From assembly GCA_015501585.1 (NCBI GenBank), contig JADNRY010000053.1, positions 1 through 64,000 on the forward strand: a stretch of 64,000 nucleotides of DNA, in the 5' to 3' direction. Position numbers and translations under genes: made by a program. The stretch's first letter is position 1. Each line of letters begins with the position of its first letter. The stretch is from Rhodocollybia butyracea. Lineage: Eukaryota > Basidiomycota > Agaricomycetes > Agaricales > Omphalotaceae. This document shows positions 10,369 through 22,403 of the stretch, one piece after another. Below the pieces are notes generated by a model. It did no database searches and was not told where the DNA came from. It saw only the letters and a program-made list of their open reading frames with translations.

Positions 10369-10997
10369 TGTAAAGATCCGTTCACAATTAGATCTTCCCA
10401 ATGTACAGTATAGCGAGGGGCCCGTTGGGCAGATTTACTACAATATCGAGTTTGGTGTTGCTGATTTAACAGTGTGGTTTCTGATGGTTCTTCTGTGTTA
10501 ACAGGTAATATTCTGGTATTCTGATCAAACAGATGTGACGTCTTCTGTGGTAAGCAGGTAAAAGTAGTTCTTCTGTGGTGAGCAGGTAAAGGTGGTTCTT
10601 CTGTAATAAGCAGGGATTCTTCTGTTGTAAGCAGGTAATTGGTGATGCTTCTGGATATTCACAGTTAACAACTAAGATTCATATCAAGGTTCAATTCACA
10701 GCTATGCTGCACAAAGGTAATAGTTCCAAAATAACAAGGCTGGGGTACAATGTATCTACTGAGCGGTATTTATACTAGCTACCTAAGTCATATTGAGTCA
10801 TTCCGAGTCATGTTCCGAGTCATTTTGACTCATATAATATAATTCATTTCCGGTTCCGGGTTCCGGGTCATCATATTGCACCCGAAATTAGACCATATGA
10901 CTCGTTTGTTATCAAATGTCATTAATACAATATTGAGACAATCATGTGCTCAATCATGTGTCCAATTTGTCAGTCAGGAAATGTTCACTTCCTGACA
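10369..10997 (-). repeat. Long terminal repeat (5' LTR in element orientation)
   Basis: 629 bp, the same length and apparently the same sequence as 1607-2235. It is followed at 10998-11002 by the second copy of the GTAGT target duplication. Confidence 0.95.
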
Positions 10998-11760
10998 GTA
11001 GTGTGTTGAATATTATTTTGCTTTTGCTCGGCGCGAGACTTTGGTAGTAGCTGCTTTGATGCTTACCAAATGTTCATGTGACTCTCACATGACATGCTTC
11101 AAAGGTTGTCTTTTTACATTGATATTGTTTTATCTCTCTGCATCCAAATTTCGCTTTATCTCTCTGCCTGCAGGTCATTTCCTACCAAAACATATGTCAC
11201 TAAAACTGGTAATTCCATCTTCTTTTCTGTCCTTGCGAGTACTGACCAGCCCACATAGTTTCTAACCCTTTGGGTGTTCTGCCTCAATTGCAAGACTTGT
11301 TGTGCGCTGCTGGACCTTTTCGTGCGTGCTGCATGTATATCATCTTAAGCTTTTCTAACGACTTTCCTTGGTGCTCTCTTCGCCTTGCCTGCAGTCACTG
11401 GGTCGCTTTCGGGCTATTACCAATTGTGATCCTTCCATCTACTGCTGCTTGCTATTTGACTTCTTTGTGAGTACTATATGTGCTTCCTTGGACTCCAATA
11501 ACTTAATCTGATGCTCTTGTGCGCGCTGCAGCTTCAGTCCTATTCTAGTGCTACCAAGTGCGATGCTAAGTTTGTGGTTGTGTTTTTGCTGGTGCGCTTT
11601 TTTTTTAACTTCACATTTATTGATATTGTGCTTATTCCTATTGTAATAGATGGTAACTGCACATCGTAGTTGCAGTGCAATATATATGTTATGTGTATTA
11701 CTCTGCAGTACATCTTGTGTATTGTACAGTGGCACGTCCTGCATATTAGTGCGCTGCAGC
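10998..11760. other. Flank between the LTR element and Helitron, no gene seen
   Basis: T- and CT-rich sequence with short ORFs only. Two pieces repeat CTTTATCTCTCTGC (about 11127-11170). This may be the 5' part of the Helitron, but no unambiguous TC terminus could be fixed, so the left boundary of that element is open. Confidence 0.4.
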
Positions 11761-11880
11761 GTGTCTTGTGTATTACGCTGCGGCGTGTCTTGTGTATTAC
11801 GCTGTGGCGTGTCTTGTGTATTACGCTGCGGCGTGTCTTATGTATTGCGCTGCGGCGTGTCTTGTGTATTATGCTGCAGC
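11761..11880. repeat. 24-bp minisatellite, five units
   Basis: Five consecutive 24-bp units of the form GTGTCTTGTGTATTACGCTG plus four bases, with one or two changes per unit. Because 24 is divisible by three, several frames stay open through it on both strands, producing repetitive artefact ORFs. Confidence 0.85.
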
Positions 11881-14800
11881 ATGCCATGTGTCTTGTGTGC
11901 TGGTGCCTTGTGTGTTTCGCTTCGGCAAGTCTTGTGTGCTGCACTGCAGCGAGTGTTGTGTATTGGGCAGTGCTATGCTTTGGGTATTCTCCTGCGGTGT
12001 AACTTGTGAAATATGTTGGGGTGCACCTTATGTATTGTGCTACGCTGAGCTTTGTGTGCATTGTATAATATTGGTAATTGTAAGTGCACCGCTATTCATT
12101 GCAGTTTACCTTGTGCTGCAGGTTGCATCTGATTATTGTCTATTTTCTGCCTCTGAGTACTCTACTGTCTGTGCGCAATCCCAGATATATTTCCGCGGTG
12201 GAGGCAGACCTGCTAAGGTTCAACCATGGGATACTTCTTGTCATTCTTTTTTGGTATCTGATAGTGTGCCTAATGATAATGCAAATTTGGCTACCGCTTC
12301 CAAATCACCTACTGATACGCAGAAAATTCCAACTTCTTCATGTATCAATGCCTCTGCTGCTTATTCGGCTGAACAGCCTTTGGATCTCAATTTGCATTCA
12401 TCTTTGCTGACTTCATTTTCAGCTTCATCTTCAAGCACACCACTAGCTTTTGTAAACTCATACCAGTCTGAATTATGCAGCACCAATATTACTATTCAGT
12501 CCACTGATGCAAATTTGCAGCACACTTTGACTGATTCTCCCAGTACTATTATTGAGCCTGTGGATTTTCCTCCAGAGCCTATTTCGCAGGCAGGCACAAA
12601 TGAAATCGTCCACAAGTGGTGCCAAGCTTCAGACCCTGCAAATTTTGAAGAAGGTGGCTGCGCTGTTTGTGGTCAACTTACAGTTTTGACTAATTTGTCT
12701 CCATTGAAACATGTAAAAAATATGCTGCATATTTTAGAAAAACCTGGTGTGACACGTGTTCCCAGATCCAATCTTTCTGAGCCTGTGCGAGAACTGCGGG
12801 GCCCTGTTTTAGATGCATCTTGTTCTGATCGAATTTGCGATTTTTGCCGCGCAAAGGTCAGGCAAGGTGTTGTTCCACCACTCGCTTTGGCCAATGGTTT
12901 GTGGCTGGGTAATGTTCCTCCAGAGTTGCAGTCACTTACTTTTATTGAGAAATTATTGGTGGCAAGGGTGCGACACTCTAAATGCTTTGTCCGGGTTCAA
13001 ATTGGGGGCTCAATTGGTCACAGCAAGCTTGTTTCTAATGTTATTGCATTTGAGAATCCCACTCCTAAAATATATGATGTATTACCCCCCCCCCAGGGAT
13101 GATTTTGATGAAGTTCTTGCTATCATGTTTTCTGGAACATGCGCTCCTACTGATGAAGATTATAAGCGTGCACTTTTACTAGTGAGGCGCAATGTTGTAG
13201 CGCATGCTATCAAATATTGCATATTGAATCATGGTGACTACACTGATGTTGTGTTTTCTCCCTCTAATTTAGATACTTATTCAAGCAATAAACCTATTGT
13301 TGCTGTTGAGTACTTCAAGAAAGGAACAAACCGCAATGCTGAAGGAGTTAGTGTTCATGATACTCTGGAAGATGACGGAATAGAAGATGGAGAGTGTGTG
13401 TTTACTGTTCACGGCATTGTTGGGGAAGATATTGACTTAAAGTCAAAAGATCAACTCCGCGCAATAGCTATTCATCATTTGGATAACGAGGGTAAATTTC
13501 TCCGCACATCACATGCTGCCAAGCCAGAAAGTATATGGAACAATGTTCATCTCTATCCAAAGATGTTTCCATGGCTATTTCCATTTGGCTTAGGGGGAAT
13601 AGGCTCAACTTCACTTTCTGAGTCAAATTTATCAGATACTACTCACAAGAGATTTCTGATGATGTATCATGATAAGCGGTTTCAGATGGATCTCTCATTT
13701 CCTTTTGTGGCATTCAATCATGAGCAAATAAAAGCTAGCACTACTCAAAGTTTTATTGTAGCTAATTCCAAACAAATTGATGATATAGCAGCCCGCATGC
13801 TTTCAGTTAACAAAGATACTTTACATGACCTAAGTAGCCGCATGGCCAGTGGTGAATTTGTAAAACCAGCTTCAGAAGAAGAAAGCAAATGTTTTTCTTT
13901 GCTGCGGGATATGGAACTTGGTTCAAAAAAGATTCAAGGTTCGATCAGTAGTAAAAAAATTATGCAACATGAAATATGGTCTCTTGCAACTTATGTAGGC
14001 GCACCTACCTGGTATTTCACTATTGCCCCATGTGATCTGAAGCATCCAATATGCATGTATTTTGCTGACACTAAAGAGTCTTTCAATGTGCCTTTGCGCA
14101 GCAGTGAAACCCGCCGGATGCTTTTAAGCCACAATCCAGCTGCAGGTGCCCGGTTTTTCCACTTTATGATTACTTTATTTTTAGATATTGTTATTGGTAC
14201 ATCTGCATCACCTGGTTTGTTTGGTCCTATGGCTGCATATTATTGCACTGTGGAGCAGCAAGGGCGGCTTACTTTGCATCTTCATGGTGTCGCATATGCT
14301 CTTAATACATTAACACCATTAGAAATCAGAAACAAGCTTTTAGATCCGACTTCAGATTTTCAAGTCCAGTTGTTGGCCTATTTAGAAAGTGTCCAGGTAG
14401 GTGAGTTTGTATCATCTACTAAGGAAGAGGTTATACAATCAGTGCATATTGCTGAAACTGATAAAGGTTACATTAGCCCTGAATTAACCCTTCCTACTCC
14501 GCCCCCTTCCTTTTGTGGGTGCAGTAATGCATCTTGTAGTAATTGCACTTCATATAAGCTATGGCACAGCAAATATTTATTTGAAGTAAATGATTTATTA
14601 CTGAAATCAAATTTGCATGATTGCTTGCGGGCATTTAGACCTGATGGCACTATCCACAGTATGGACAAATTTGCTGTTTCATGTTTGAATAACAAATATC
14701 GCAAGTGCAAGGCGCGCTTTCCTCGGGTAACTTATCCACTATCATCTGTTGAACCAGAGACGGGCCATATATCTCTTAAGAAATTGGAACCTTGGCTTAA

Positions 14801-17800
14801 CGATGTTTCACCTGCTCTCACATATCTTATGCGCTGCAACACTGATGTAACTTCTTTAACTTCTGGTACAGCAATCAAAGCAGTTGTGTGCTATGTCACA
14901 GATTATATAACTAAAACAGGTCTGAAGACACATGTAGTATTTGATAGTATGAAAACTATATTTGAAAATAATACTGCAATAATAGATGGTTCTCAATCTG
15001 CAAAAGATAAGGCGCGCACTCTATTAACAAAGATGGTCAATGTTTTAGCAACTAAATTAGAATTAGGAAGTCCAATGATATGTTTATACCTTTTGCAAAA
15101 TCCAGATCACTACTCCAGCCATCGCTTTGTTCCATTTTACTGGAAAACATTTGTAATGGAGGCACGCAAAGTATGGTATCCTCAAGATATTCAAGGTGAC
15201 AATAAAGTTGTTCTCATAAAAAAGAAAGGTAAATTAATTGGTCTTTCTTCAACTTATGATTATACCCACTGGCCTGAGCAGCATACATCAATGTACTTGT
15301 ATGATTGGATTTGCCGCTTTACTAGAGCAGCTAAGCGCAGTGGCAAGCAGGATATACCAGATCAATATGCAAATAATACTGAAAAGTTGGAGTCTGATCA
15401 GTCTGCACCTACTATAAATACAGTACTCAGGTACATGGAAGGTCATCCATTAGCTCAAACACATGCCCCTGTTGCTACCCGCAATTGGCAATATGTGGTG
15501 CCTAACTTCATAGGTCCACCTTTACCGCGACCTGATAAGGAGGATTGTGAGTTTTATTGCTGCACAATCCTGGCTCTATTTAAACCTTGGCGCACAGGTA
15601 AAGATCTTAAAGCAGATGGCGAATCATGGCATGAAGCTTTTGAAAATTACAAGTTTGGTGATATGGAATCATTTTACATTAAAAATATGAACTTAAGATA
15701 TGAATGTTTAGATGCTAGAGATGATTTTCGGTCACAAATGAAAGCTGGTAATCAATCTACACTCCCCATCAGTATTCCTTTTAGTGAAGATATGAATTCT
15801 GGTTTGGCATCAAACTTCGTTTCTGCTGAAGGAAATCATGAATTATTCTCTGAGGAATTTGATGATGATGGACTGGTTGTACTTTATGATGCTAATACTG
15901 GAATGGTATCAGGTAAAAACTATCTTGCAAAAGAAAGAGTAATGCAAGTGATGAGAAATGTGCTATTCAATTCTGGATGGACCAATGTTCTTCAGCGCAA
16001 ACACAATGATGAGGATACTTTGCCATATAAAATACCAGTGCCTATTCAAATTTCAAGTATAAATGCTAATGATTGGGATACAGTTTTGAAGATAATGAGA
16101 GCTGATATATTGATTGAAAGAAAAACCAAGGGTGCACATTCTGGGATACCGCCACTAAAATTAAGCTAAAAAAGTTCAAACCCAATGTTGCTGAGATATG
16201 CGACAAATCCTTTTTTGAAAAGGCTGGTATAGAATATGGAAGCATAAAAAAACACGCCAAATCTGCCATGGATAAGTTCTGCTTGAATAATGAGCAAGAG
16301 AGGGCTTTTCGCATTGTAGCCCAGCACTCTTCTTCTGGATGCATTGAGCCTTTGCTTCTTTATATTGGTGGAATGGGTGGTACAGGTAAATCTCGCGTTG
16401 TTAAGGCTCTTTTATACTTTTTTTCTCTGCAAAAGCGAAGGCATGCAATTATTACCACTGCTCCAACTGGTAATGCTGCTAATCTTCTAGGTGGCTCCAC
16501 TTATCATTATCTTTTGGGTTTTAATGGGCAAACAGAGGAAGCTTCTATAGGCACCATGACTGAAGTATGCAGTCGCCTTGAAGGTATTGAATATGTTGTT
16601 CTTGATGAAGTATCAATGTTAGGATGCATTGAGATGTATAAAATTTCAGAGCGGATGGCGAAAGTTAAAAACAAGCCTCACGAAGCGTTTGGCTCAATTA
16701 GTATGATATTTGCAGGTGATTTTGCTCAGTTGCCACCTGTGGGTGGTGAAAGTGTATCACTGTACACTCATAAAGCTGGTGCAAATCCTACTACATTAAA
16801 TGGTAATTATACTGCAATAGGTAAAGCACTTTGGCACCAGGTTACACAAGTTGTTATCTTGCGCACAAATATGCGCAATACTGGTGAAACTGAGGATGAT
16901 ATTAAATTTAGAACTGCTTTGGAAAATATGCGCTACAAAGCTTGTACCAAAACTGATATTCGTTTCTTAAATACTCTGGTCTCTGCAAATAAACCAGGCC
17001 GGCATTTTATTGGTGCTACACCCTGGCGGGATGCCCCAATTATTATTGGTGAAAACAGGCAGAAGGATGAAATAAATAGACTTGGATGTCTGCGCTTTGC
17101 TTCTGATACTTGTCAGGAGCTGACACACTTTTTCAGCGATGATACTATATCAACTAAAACAGAAAGTCCTAAGCAGAAAACATCACTGAAAAAAGCAAAG
17201 AAGTCAAAAATTACTTTGATGACACAAGACCTGCAATCTATGTTGTGGGACATTCCAACTTCTAGTCATCAACATCATGCACCAGGTAAACTTTCGCTTT
17301 GCTTAGGTTTGCCTGTTATTATCCGCTATAATGCCGCAACTGAGTTGAATATTACCAAAGGCCAGCGCGGTACTGTGTACGCATGGCATGCTTCAAAGGG
17401 TAAATATGGCCAGCAAGTGTTAGATGTGTTATTTGTGCTACTTGATGACCCTCCTGAACCTGTCCAAGTTGAATCTTTACCATTAAATGTAGTTCCACTT
17501 ACTCGAAGAAACACATCTGGATTTGTATATTTACCAGATGATTCCCGCATAAGTATTATGAGAAATCAGGTTGATGTCCTTCCAGGTTTTTCTATGACTG
17601 CACATGCATCACAAGGGCAAAGCTTGATAGTTAATGCTACAGATTTGAATACTTTCAGTGATCACCATGCTTATTACACTGCTCTATCGCGCAGCTGCAG
17701 TGCCCATAAAACAGTAATATTGCAAGGTTTTGATTCAAAACATATAACAGGAGGCGCCACTGGCTCTCTTCGCAAGGAATTTAGAGAACTTGAATTACTT

Positions 17801-19196
17801 GATGAAATTACCAGATTGCGGTATGAAGGTAAGCTTGATAAATCTGTTAATGGTTCCACAAGGAATACTCTCATAGAGCAATATCGCAATTGGAAAGGCC
17901 TATCTTATGTGCCTTGTAATGTCCATTCTGCAATAAAATGGTCTGACAAAGATCCCTACATACATGAATCATCAGGGGATATTGAATGGTCAATTGTTGA
18001 CAAAAAATTATTTAAAAAGACAAAGGAGCAGTTGCTTGCGGCTGGTACAAAAGATACTACTTCATTATCTATTACTGCAGTTACTCAGAATACTGTATCT
18101 AGTTCATTATCTAAGAAGCGAAAAAGACTATCAGAATCTATGCAACCTAACTTGCCAAAAAAAATCAAAATTATCGCATATTTCCTTACCTCCTTCACCT
18201 CCTAAAACAAACAGTCATAATATTAAGCCTGCATTGCATAAAGTATCTTCATCTCTACCTTCTAAATCTAATGCTGACACTATTTATACATTCTGCGCAA
18301 CTCCACCACAACCATTTACACCACCATCAACTAAGTTTATTTTCTCTTGCTCGCCCCCTTCTATATTTTCTTCAAAAACACCAGCTTCAGGTGCAGAAAA
18401 TCTCCCGGTACTTGATAAACCCTTGTGCCTCAAATGGTCCAATAACAGCTGTGCTTATGATTCTCTATTTAGCATAATAAGGCATACATGGAAAGAGATT
18501 AACTTGGATGTTTCAATCTATGAATACTTACCAAAGATATATGTGGATTTTCAAGCTAACCTCAATCGCACTATCTCTTTTGAGACTATTAGAGATACTT
18601 TCCGCTTGCAGATTCAGCATTTATCTATGTTACACTGGGGTATGTACAGTTCCACTTCAGATGTATTGGGGCAACTCTTTCGCCTAAAAGAACCGTGGTT
18701 GAAGGTCCAAGCAGTGTGCACATCTGGTCATATTTCACCCAGAAGGTTTCGAGAACCAGCCGCAGCTCTCCTGACAGGTCCATTTTTGGAAGCTCCATCT
18801 TCTACTTCTGTGTGGTTAAACAATATGCCACTTTATCGATTGGGACCTAGATGCACTATCTGCAATGCACATGTTCATAGAATATACTCCATACGGATAG
18901 CCTCTCCTATTATTGCATTTTCACTTGATGGTATGGTGTGCTCAATAGACACTGAGATAGTATTGACTATTGCAAGCACTCAGACCACTTACAGGCTAAG
19001 AGGTGTATCTTATTTTAGTCCATTGCACAGTCATTTTGTATCACGGATAGTTGATTCCCAAGGCAGAGTATTCTACCATGACGGTATGAACAACGGTGGG
19101 GAAAGTGTACTAGATAACCTGAGTATTAGAAATGTCAACATGTCATTGGGTCCAGACACATACTTACCTTCTGCTGCTATATACTGCAGAATATAG
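11768..19196 (+). pseudogene. Helitron Rep-helicase-peptidase polyprotein, three frame breaks
   Basis: Frame 1 (to 13102) carries a Ser/Thr-rich leader and a zinc-ribbon region (CAVC...CDFC) like the N-terminal domain of fungal Helitron proteins. At the C10 tract 13085-13094 it must pass to the next frame (to 16169). That frame has the HUH motif as HLH (14277-14285) in LTLHLHGVAYA and two tyrosines in YVTDYITK (14892 and 14904), the Rep catalytic set. Near 16139 one missing T shifts it into the helicase frame (16160-18205), with Walker A GGMGGTGKS, LDEVSML, TAHASQGQS and YTALSRS. At the A8 tract (18157-18164) a further shift leads to the last part (to 19196): LKWSNNSCAYDSLF with the Cys codon at 18450, and SHFVSRI with His at 19032 plus FYHDGM, which look like the Cys and His boxes of a ubiquitin-type cysteine peptidase. 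The N-terminal start is not resolved. Confidence 0.85.
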
Positions 19197-19235
19197 ACTC
19201 CAATTCATATCTAGTCTCTTGCAGGACTCGTACCT

Positions 19236-19278
19236 GCCACGCGCTTTGCGCGGTGGCCCACACTCGCAAGTGTACTAG
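19236..19278 (+). other. Helitron 3' terminus: two hairpins and CTAG
   Basis: Hairpin one pairs GCCACGCGC with GCGCGGTGGC around TTT (one bulge). Hairpin two pairs ACACT with AGTGT around CGCA. CTAG ends one base after the second stem. The base after CTAG is A rather than the T expected from insertion into AT, so the exact end has some doubt. Confidence 0.6.
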
Positions 19279-19683
19279 ATGTAAGCAAGAAGGAGTCAAG
19301 GTTCTGTCTCCACATACGTTGACCTTACATCCTCCGTCACGGGCTTCCCATGTGCTCCCGCCAGCATAGCGCTCCAGCTCATTCTACAACAGCCGATATT
19401 ATTAGTTCGTTTCAGTATTTGCCTACAGCCTGTCATGTTAATCCCAGCATCAGGCAAACGTCCTATATCACTATCAGTCAAAAGCAGTGTAGTCGGCGCT
19501 ATCTTGCAACTCAGACCTTGGAAACAAATAAAGATCGAGTACTCCTGTGCCAGGATATGCCCGCTCCTTCATCAAGTTTTCAAGACCTTCTTTCAAAAAC
19601 TTGAAGAAACATGCTCTCTGAAGAGGCTGGTGTTCTGACTGAGGTTGGCGACTCCCGAATGTACACCGTTATTGAAAGTATTA
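19279..19683. other. Intergenic stretch, no gene seen
   Basis: Sequence between the Helitron end and the MITE. Short ORFs show no domain or codon pattern I can support. Bases 19681-19683 are the left TTA target duplication of the MITE. Confidence 0.4.
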
Positions 19684-20136
19684 GGCCCTGTTCGGGAACC
19701 CGATTTGCAAATGAGTTGCTAAAGGGTCGGGTTGAGAAGTGTCAAAATCTGTCACAGCTAAGATATTTTGATGGCCATCATATTCCCAGGTTGCTTTGGC
19801 GCTCAAGGGCTTCTTTAGCGCCAATAGACTAGAGACTACATTTCTAAGTGCATTATCTTACATTTTGAGTGAAAGTTGTACTGATCAGGTGTAGCTAGAT
19901 ATCAGAGTGTATTTTATAACATGTGCCTAGCAATAAACCTTCAAGAAAGTCATAGGATGCAATATTTTGAACATTAACGGCAAATGCCATAGGAAAATCG
20001 TCATGAGAAAATTTCTGCTTGTTTCGGGCAGTCACCATATGGGTCATCTGATGTGACAAAATTAAACTAGCCCTGCAACTCATCTCACGCCAAATTAACT
20101 TCAACTCATTTGCAACTTGGGTTCCCGAACAGGGCC
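19684..20136. mobile_element. Tourist-like MITE (PIF/Harbinger type)
   Basis: A 453-bp element with ~35-bp terminal inverted repeats beginning GGCCCTGTTCGGGAACCC on both ends and differing at only two positions (19 and 21). It is flanked on both sides by TTA (19681-19683 and 20137-20139), the 3-bp target duplication typical of PIF/Harbinger elements. No transposase ORF is present, so it moves, if at all, using a partner element. Confidence 0.88.
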
Positions 20137-20139
20137 TTA

Positions 20140-21549
20140 TAGTGTGTATTGAGTTTGGTTTGTTCTTCCTTTCCTTGTATCTATGAAATACGCTCACCAT
20201 TATTGTAGGTCTCTACCTTCCTGTTTCTGCCATTGTAGTATATACTCTCTGGTGAGCTACCTACCAGCCTTGATTTCGGTTCTTTACTAGGTGTAGGCAA
20301 AAAGGCTTGCGAAAACCACCAACCTTGATATTGTTGATTATCCAAGTTATTCTTATCCTCAATTCTATCTGGCAAGTTGTCATTGTGGTAGGAAGTTTGC
20401 TGGAAGAACTCTTCTATATTCTCCTTGAGGATCTTGACTCTCCGAGTCGGAGACTTGATTTAGATCTGGGAGATAGAATCGCCTCCTCGTATATTCATGA
20501 CAGGGGTGGAAGAGGTTGTCAGGATGGCCTGGGAATCTCAACGTTTGTGAACTTTTAAACTAGCTTTGCGGTTGAGGCTGAATCAATTCTTGTGCCTGCT
20601 TGGAATAATTCAGCTCCTAGTTGGTGACATGGTTGTACTTTGGAGAGCTTGGGCATTGTGGGAGTACCACAATGTGGTCCAATGGATGTTGGTATCCTTA
20701 GGAATATGCAATGGAGGTACGCCCAACGAGCTACCTCTGACTCGGAATGCTGCAGGATGATTTGTTCTGAAAGACTGTATGTTAGTCATAAATATCGCGA
20801 CTTGTATCTACTCCGAAGTTGGACAAACTCCAGTTAAGTATGGCTGACAATAGCCTGCGCCTGTTCATTCAGAACATGTTTCTCATATGTTCACAGCCCT
20901 ATCGCTGGCATTAAACACTCTAGCCACCATGCTTATTACATACAAACTACGGCAAGTAATGGATTTATTATCAGCACCAAGATCAGCACTATATTGACGT
21001 CGAGATAGGATACATTCAATTTCAACAGGGAATTCGCTCACTAATGAACATACCAAGCGTTCACCATCCTTATCTGTACTCATCTTTTTGGTGGAGTCGG
21101 GGGCCTCCTTTTGCATTCTACAGGTAAGGCCTATGATCCAGAAGTTGCACATACGACTGAAGTACCTCCGATTAGGCTGTATATATAACATTGAGGTTTC
21201 TCCTTCTACCCTCCCAGCCAGCAACATTTGCCATCGTTTCAAATGCGTGCTTTATGGCAATGGTAAGTGAGTCTGTACACACAGGTAAAGTCCTTAATGA
21301 TTCAACCTGTCATCGTAGAGTTTTTATCCAACATCAGTGACAATAGTATCCTATATGATGCTGTATCGTACTGTATATTGATATGTAAATCGGGATACTT
21401 AGTACAAGTTCTCTGACTCCTTGACTCGGAGTGTTTTACTATACTTCAAATTGACGTTCAAGTTCTGAGTCCGGCCAACTCCAAGGCCAGCTCCAGGTGT
21501 CGCCCTCCATACGTCCTTCGGACTTCCGGATTTATTGGCTTATTTTGCG
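20140..21549. other. Intergenic stretch, no gene supported
   Basis: About 1.4 kb with ORFs below 120 codons on both strands, none with a recognisable domain, splice-linked partner or duplicate elsewhere in the window. Confidence 0.4.
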
Positions 21550-22014
21550 GCTGTGCTCAGGTTGTCTCCACACCCCACACCCGAATGTTCCTTTCCAGCG
21601 CTACATTCAGTAATACTATTTCGTTTACCCAGTGCAAAATTTCTTCGGAATCGCAGAGATTGCTTATTGATCTTCACGGTTGCGATATGTCGACCATGAA
21701 CATGGCTTTGCGGCTACTAATTCGGGTGTTGGGCGGGGTTGATGGGTCCTCCTGATCCTGTATACGTAGCTCCAGATATCTCAAATCTCCTGGCTTTTGA
21801 CTATCTAGTGCCTCTTGGGCAGATAAGGTACAGCCCTGCGCTTGACGATATGATTTGGAAGCAATTTGCGCAGTTCGCCGATGGTGATATTGGCACATTC
21901 GTTGTGTGTGTTTAAGTGGAGAAGTTTAGCCAATTTCTCTTGCGCCGACTCCCTGCAGTATGGATATCTGCCGCGGTAGATATCGCATCTCGTACAATAC
22001 GTGAAATCCAACAC
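21550..22014 (-). pseudogene. Truncated second copy of the left-edge gene
   Basis: Minus-strand translation gives KLLHLNTHNECANITIGEL, then RISSRKAMFMVDI, then LHWVNEIVLLNVALERNIR. These match QLLLLNTHNECVRLALQEL, RISRK..MFMVDT and LHWVNEIVLLNVALEKNVR at 260-650 in the same order. The copy is broken by frame changes and stops, lacks a block between the second and third segments, and ends soon after the third, with no oxygenase-like exon. It is therefore a dead fragment, useful mainly for showing which parts of the left-edge copy were once coding. Confidence 0.75.
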
Positions 22015-22403
22015 CTACTCTGTACCACCCACGAGTTGAAGGTGGAAAGGCTATGATCTGGCGATCTATCTGGGAAACTTTTGTCCAGGAAGGAAGGAAG
22101 TTACCGGATGGTATGACTCTTGAGGTGAATATTGCCCAACTTGAACCACGACATTACGAACAAAGGCAGACAGCTCACACTTAGAGCAAAAGAGACGCGT
22201 CTGGAAACATGCCTTAGCGGCCCGATCAATCCGAGTAGTTTGACGTCCGGCTGACATTTGTAACTTTGCGACCAGCGGCCAGCTTCTCTTTGCAACCCGC
22301 TTTCAACAGTCTCGGATCCACAGAATCTTTACCACAGCAGCATAAAACAAGCCAACTACAACTAACGATATAACAGTACAACGAAGACCAAGTACTAGCC
22401 ACG

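Larger units (their letters stand above)
1607..10997 (-). mobile_element. Complete LTR retrotransposon, non-autonomous, minus-strand orientation
   Basis: Two 629-bp direct repeats start TGTAAAGATCC and end CTTCCTGACA, and they are flanked by the 5-bp target duplication GTAGT (1602-1606 and 10998-11002). The repeats read as identical, so insertion is recent. Orientation is minus: a purine-rich tract GAAGGAGGGAATAC (complement of 2236-2249) abuts the LTR at 2235, as a polypurine tract should, and both sizeable ORFs (ORF1 10210..9830, ORF2 9906..7453) are on the minus strand. No integrase, reverse transcriptase, RNase H or protease motif was seen in any frame of the 8.1-kb interior, so the element depends on proteins from elsewhere, like the LARD class. 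A clear tRNA primer site was not found next to the LTR at 10369. Much of the interior is an inverted tandem-repeat array. It sits between the decayed gene at the left edge and the Helitron coding region. Confidence 0.93.
11768..19278 (+). mobile_element. Autonomous-type Helitron (left end not resolved)
   Basis: The stretch encodes the complete set expected of a Helitron on one strand: the Helitron-associated N-terminal domain, HUH/Y2 Rep, PIF1-like helicase and an extra peptidase-like domain, all in order. The right end fits the rule: two hairpins (19236-19257 and 19260-19273) followed by CTAG at 19275-19278. The start given is only the point where the reading frame opens; the real 5' TC end may lie further left and may even be separated by the LTR insertion. 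Frameshifts in the coding sequence suggest this copy is inactive or carries sequencing errors. Confidence 0.75.

Noticed and set aside
11540..12061. Repetitive ORFs on both strands (IHKTRRSV.. and VSCVLRCG.. types)
   Set aside because: Products of a 24-bp minisatellite that is open in several frames.
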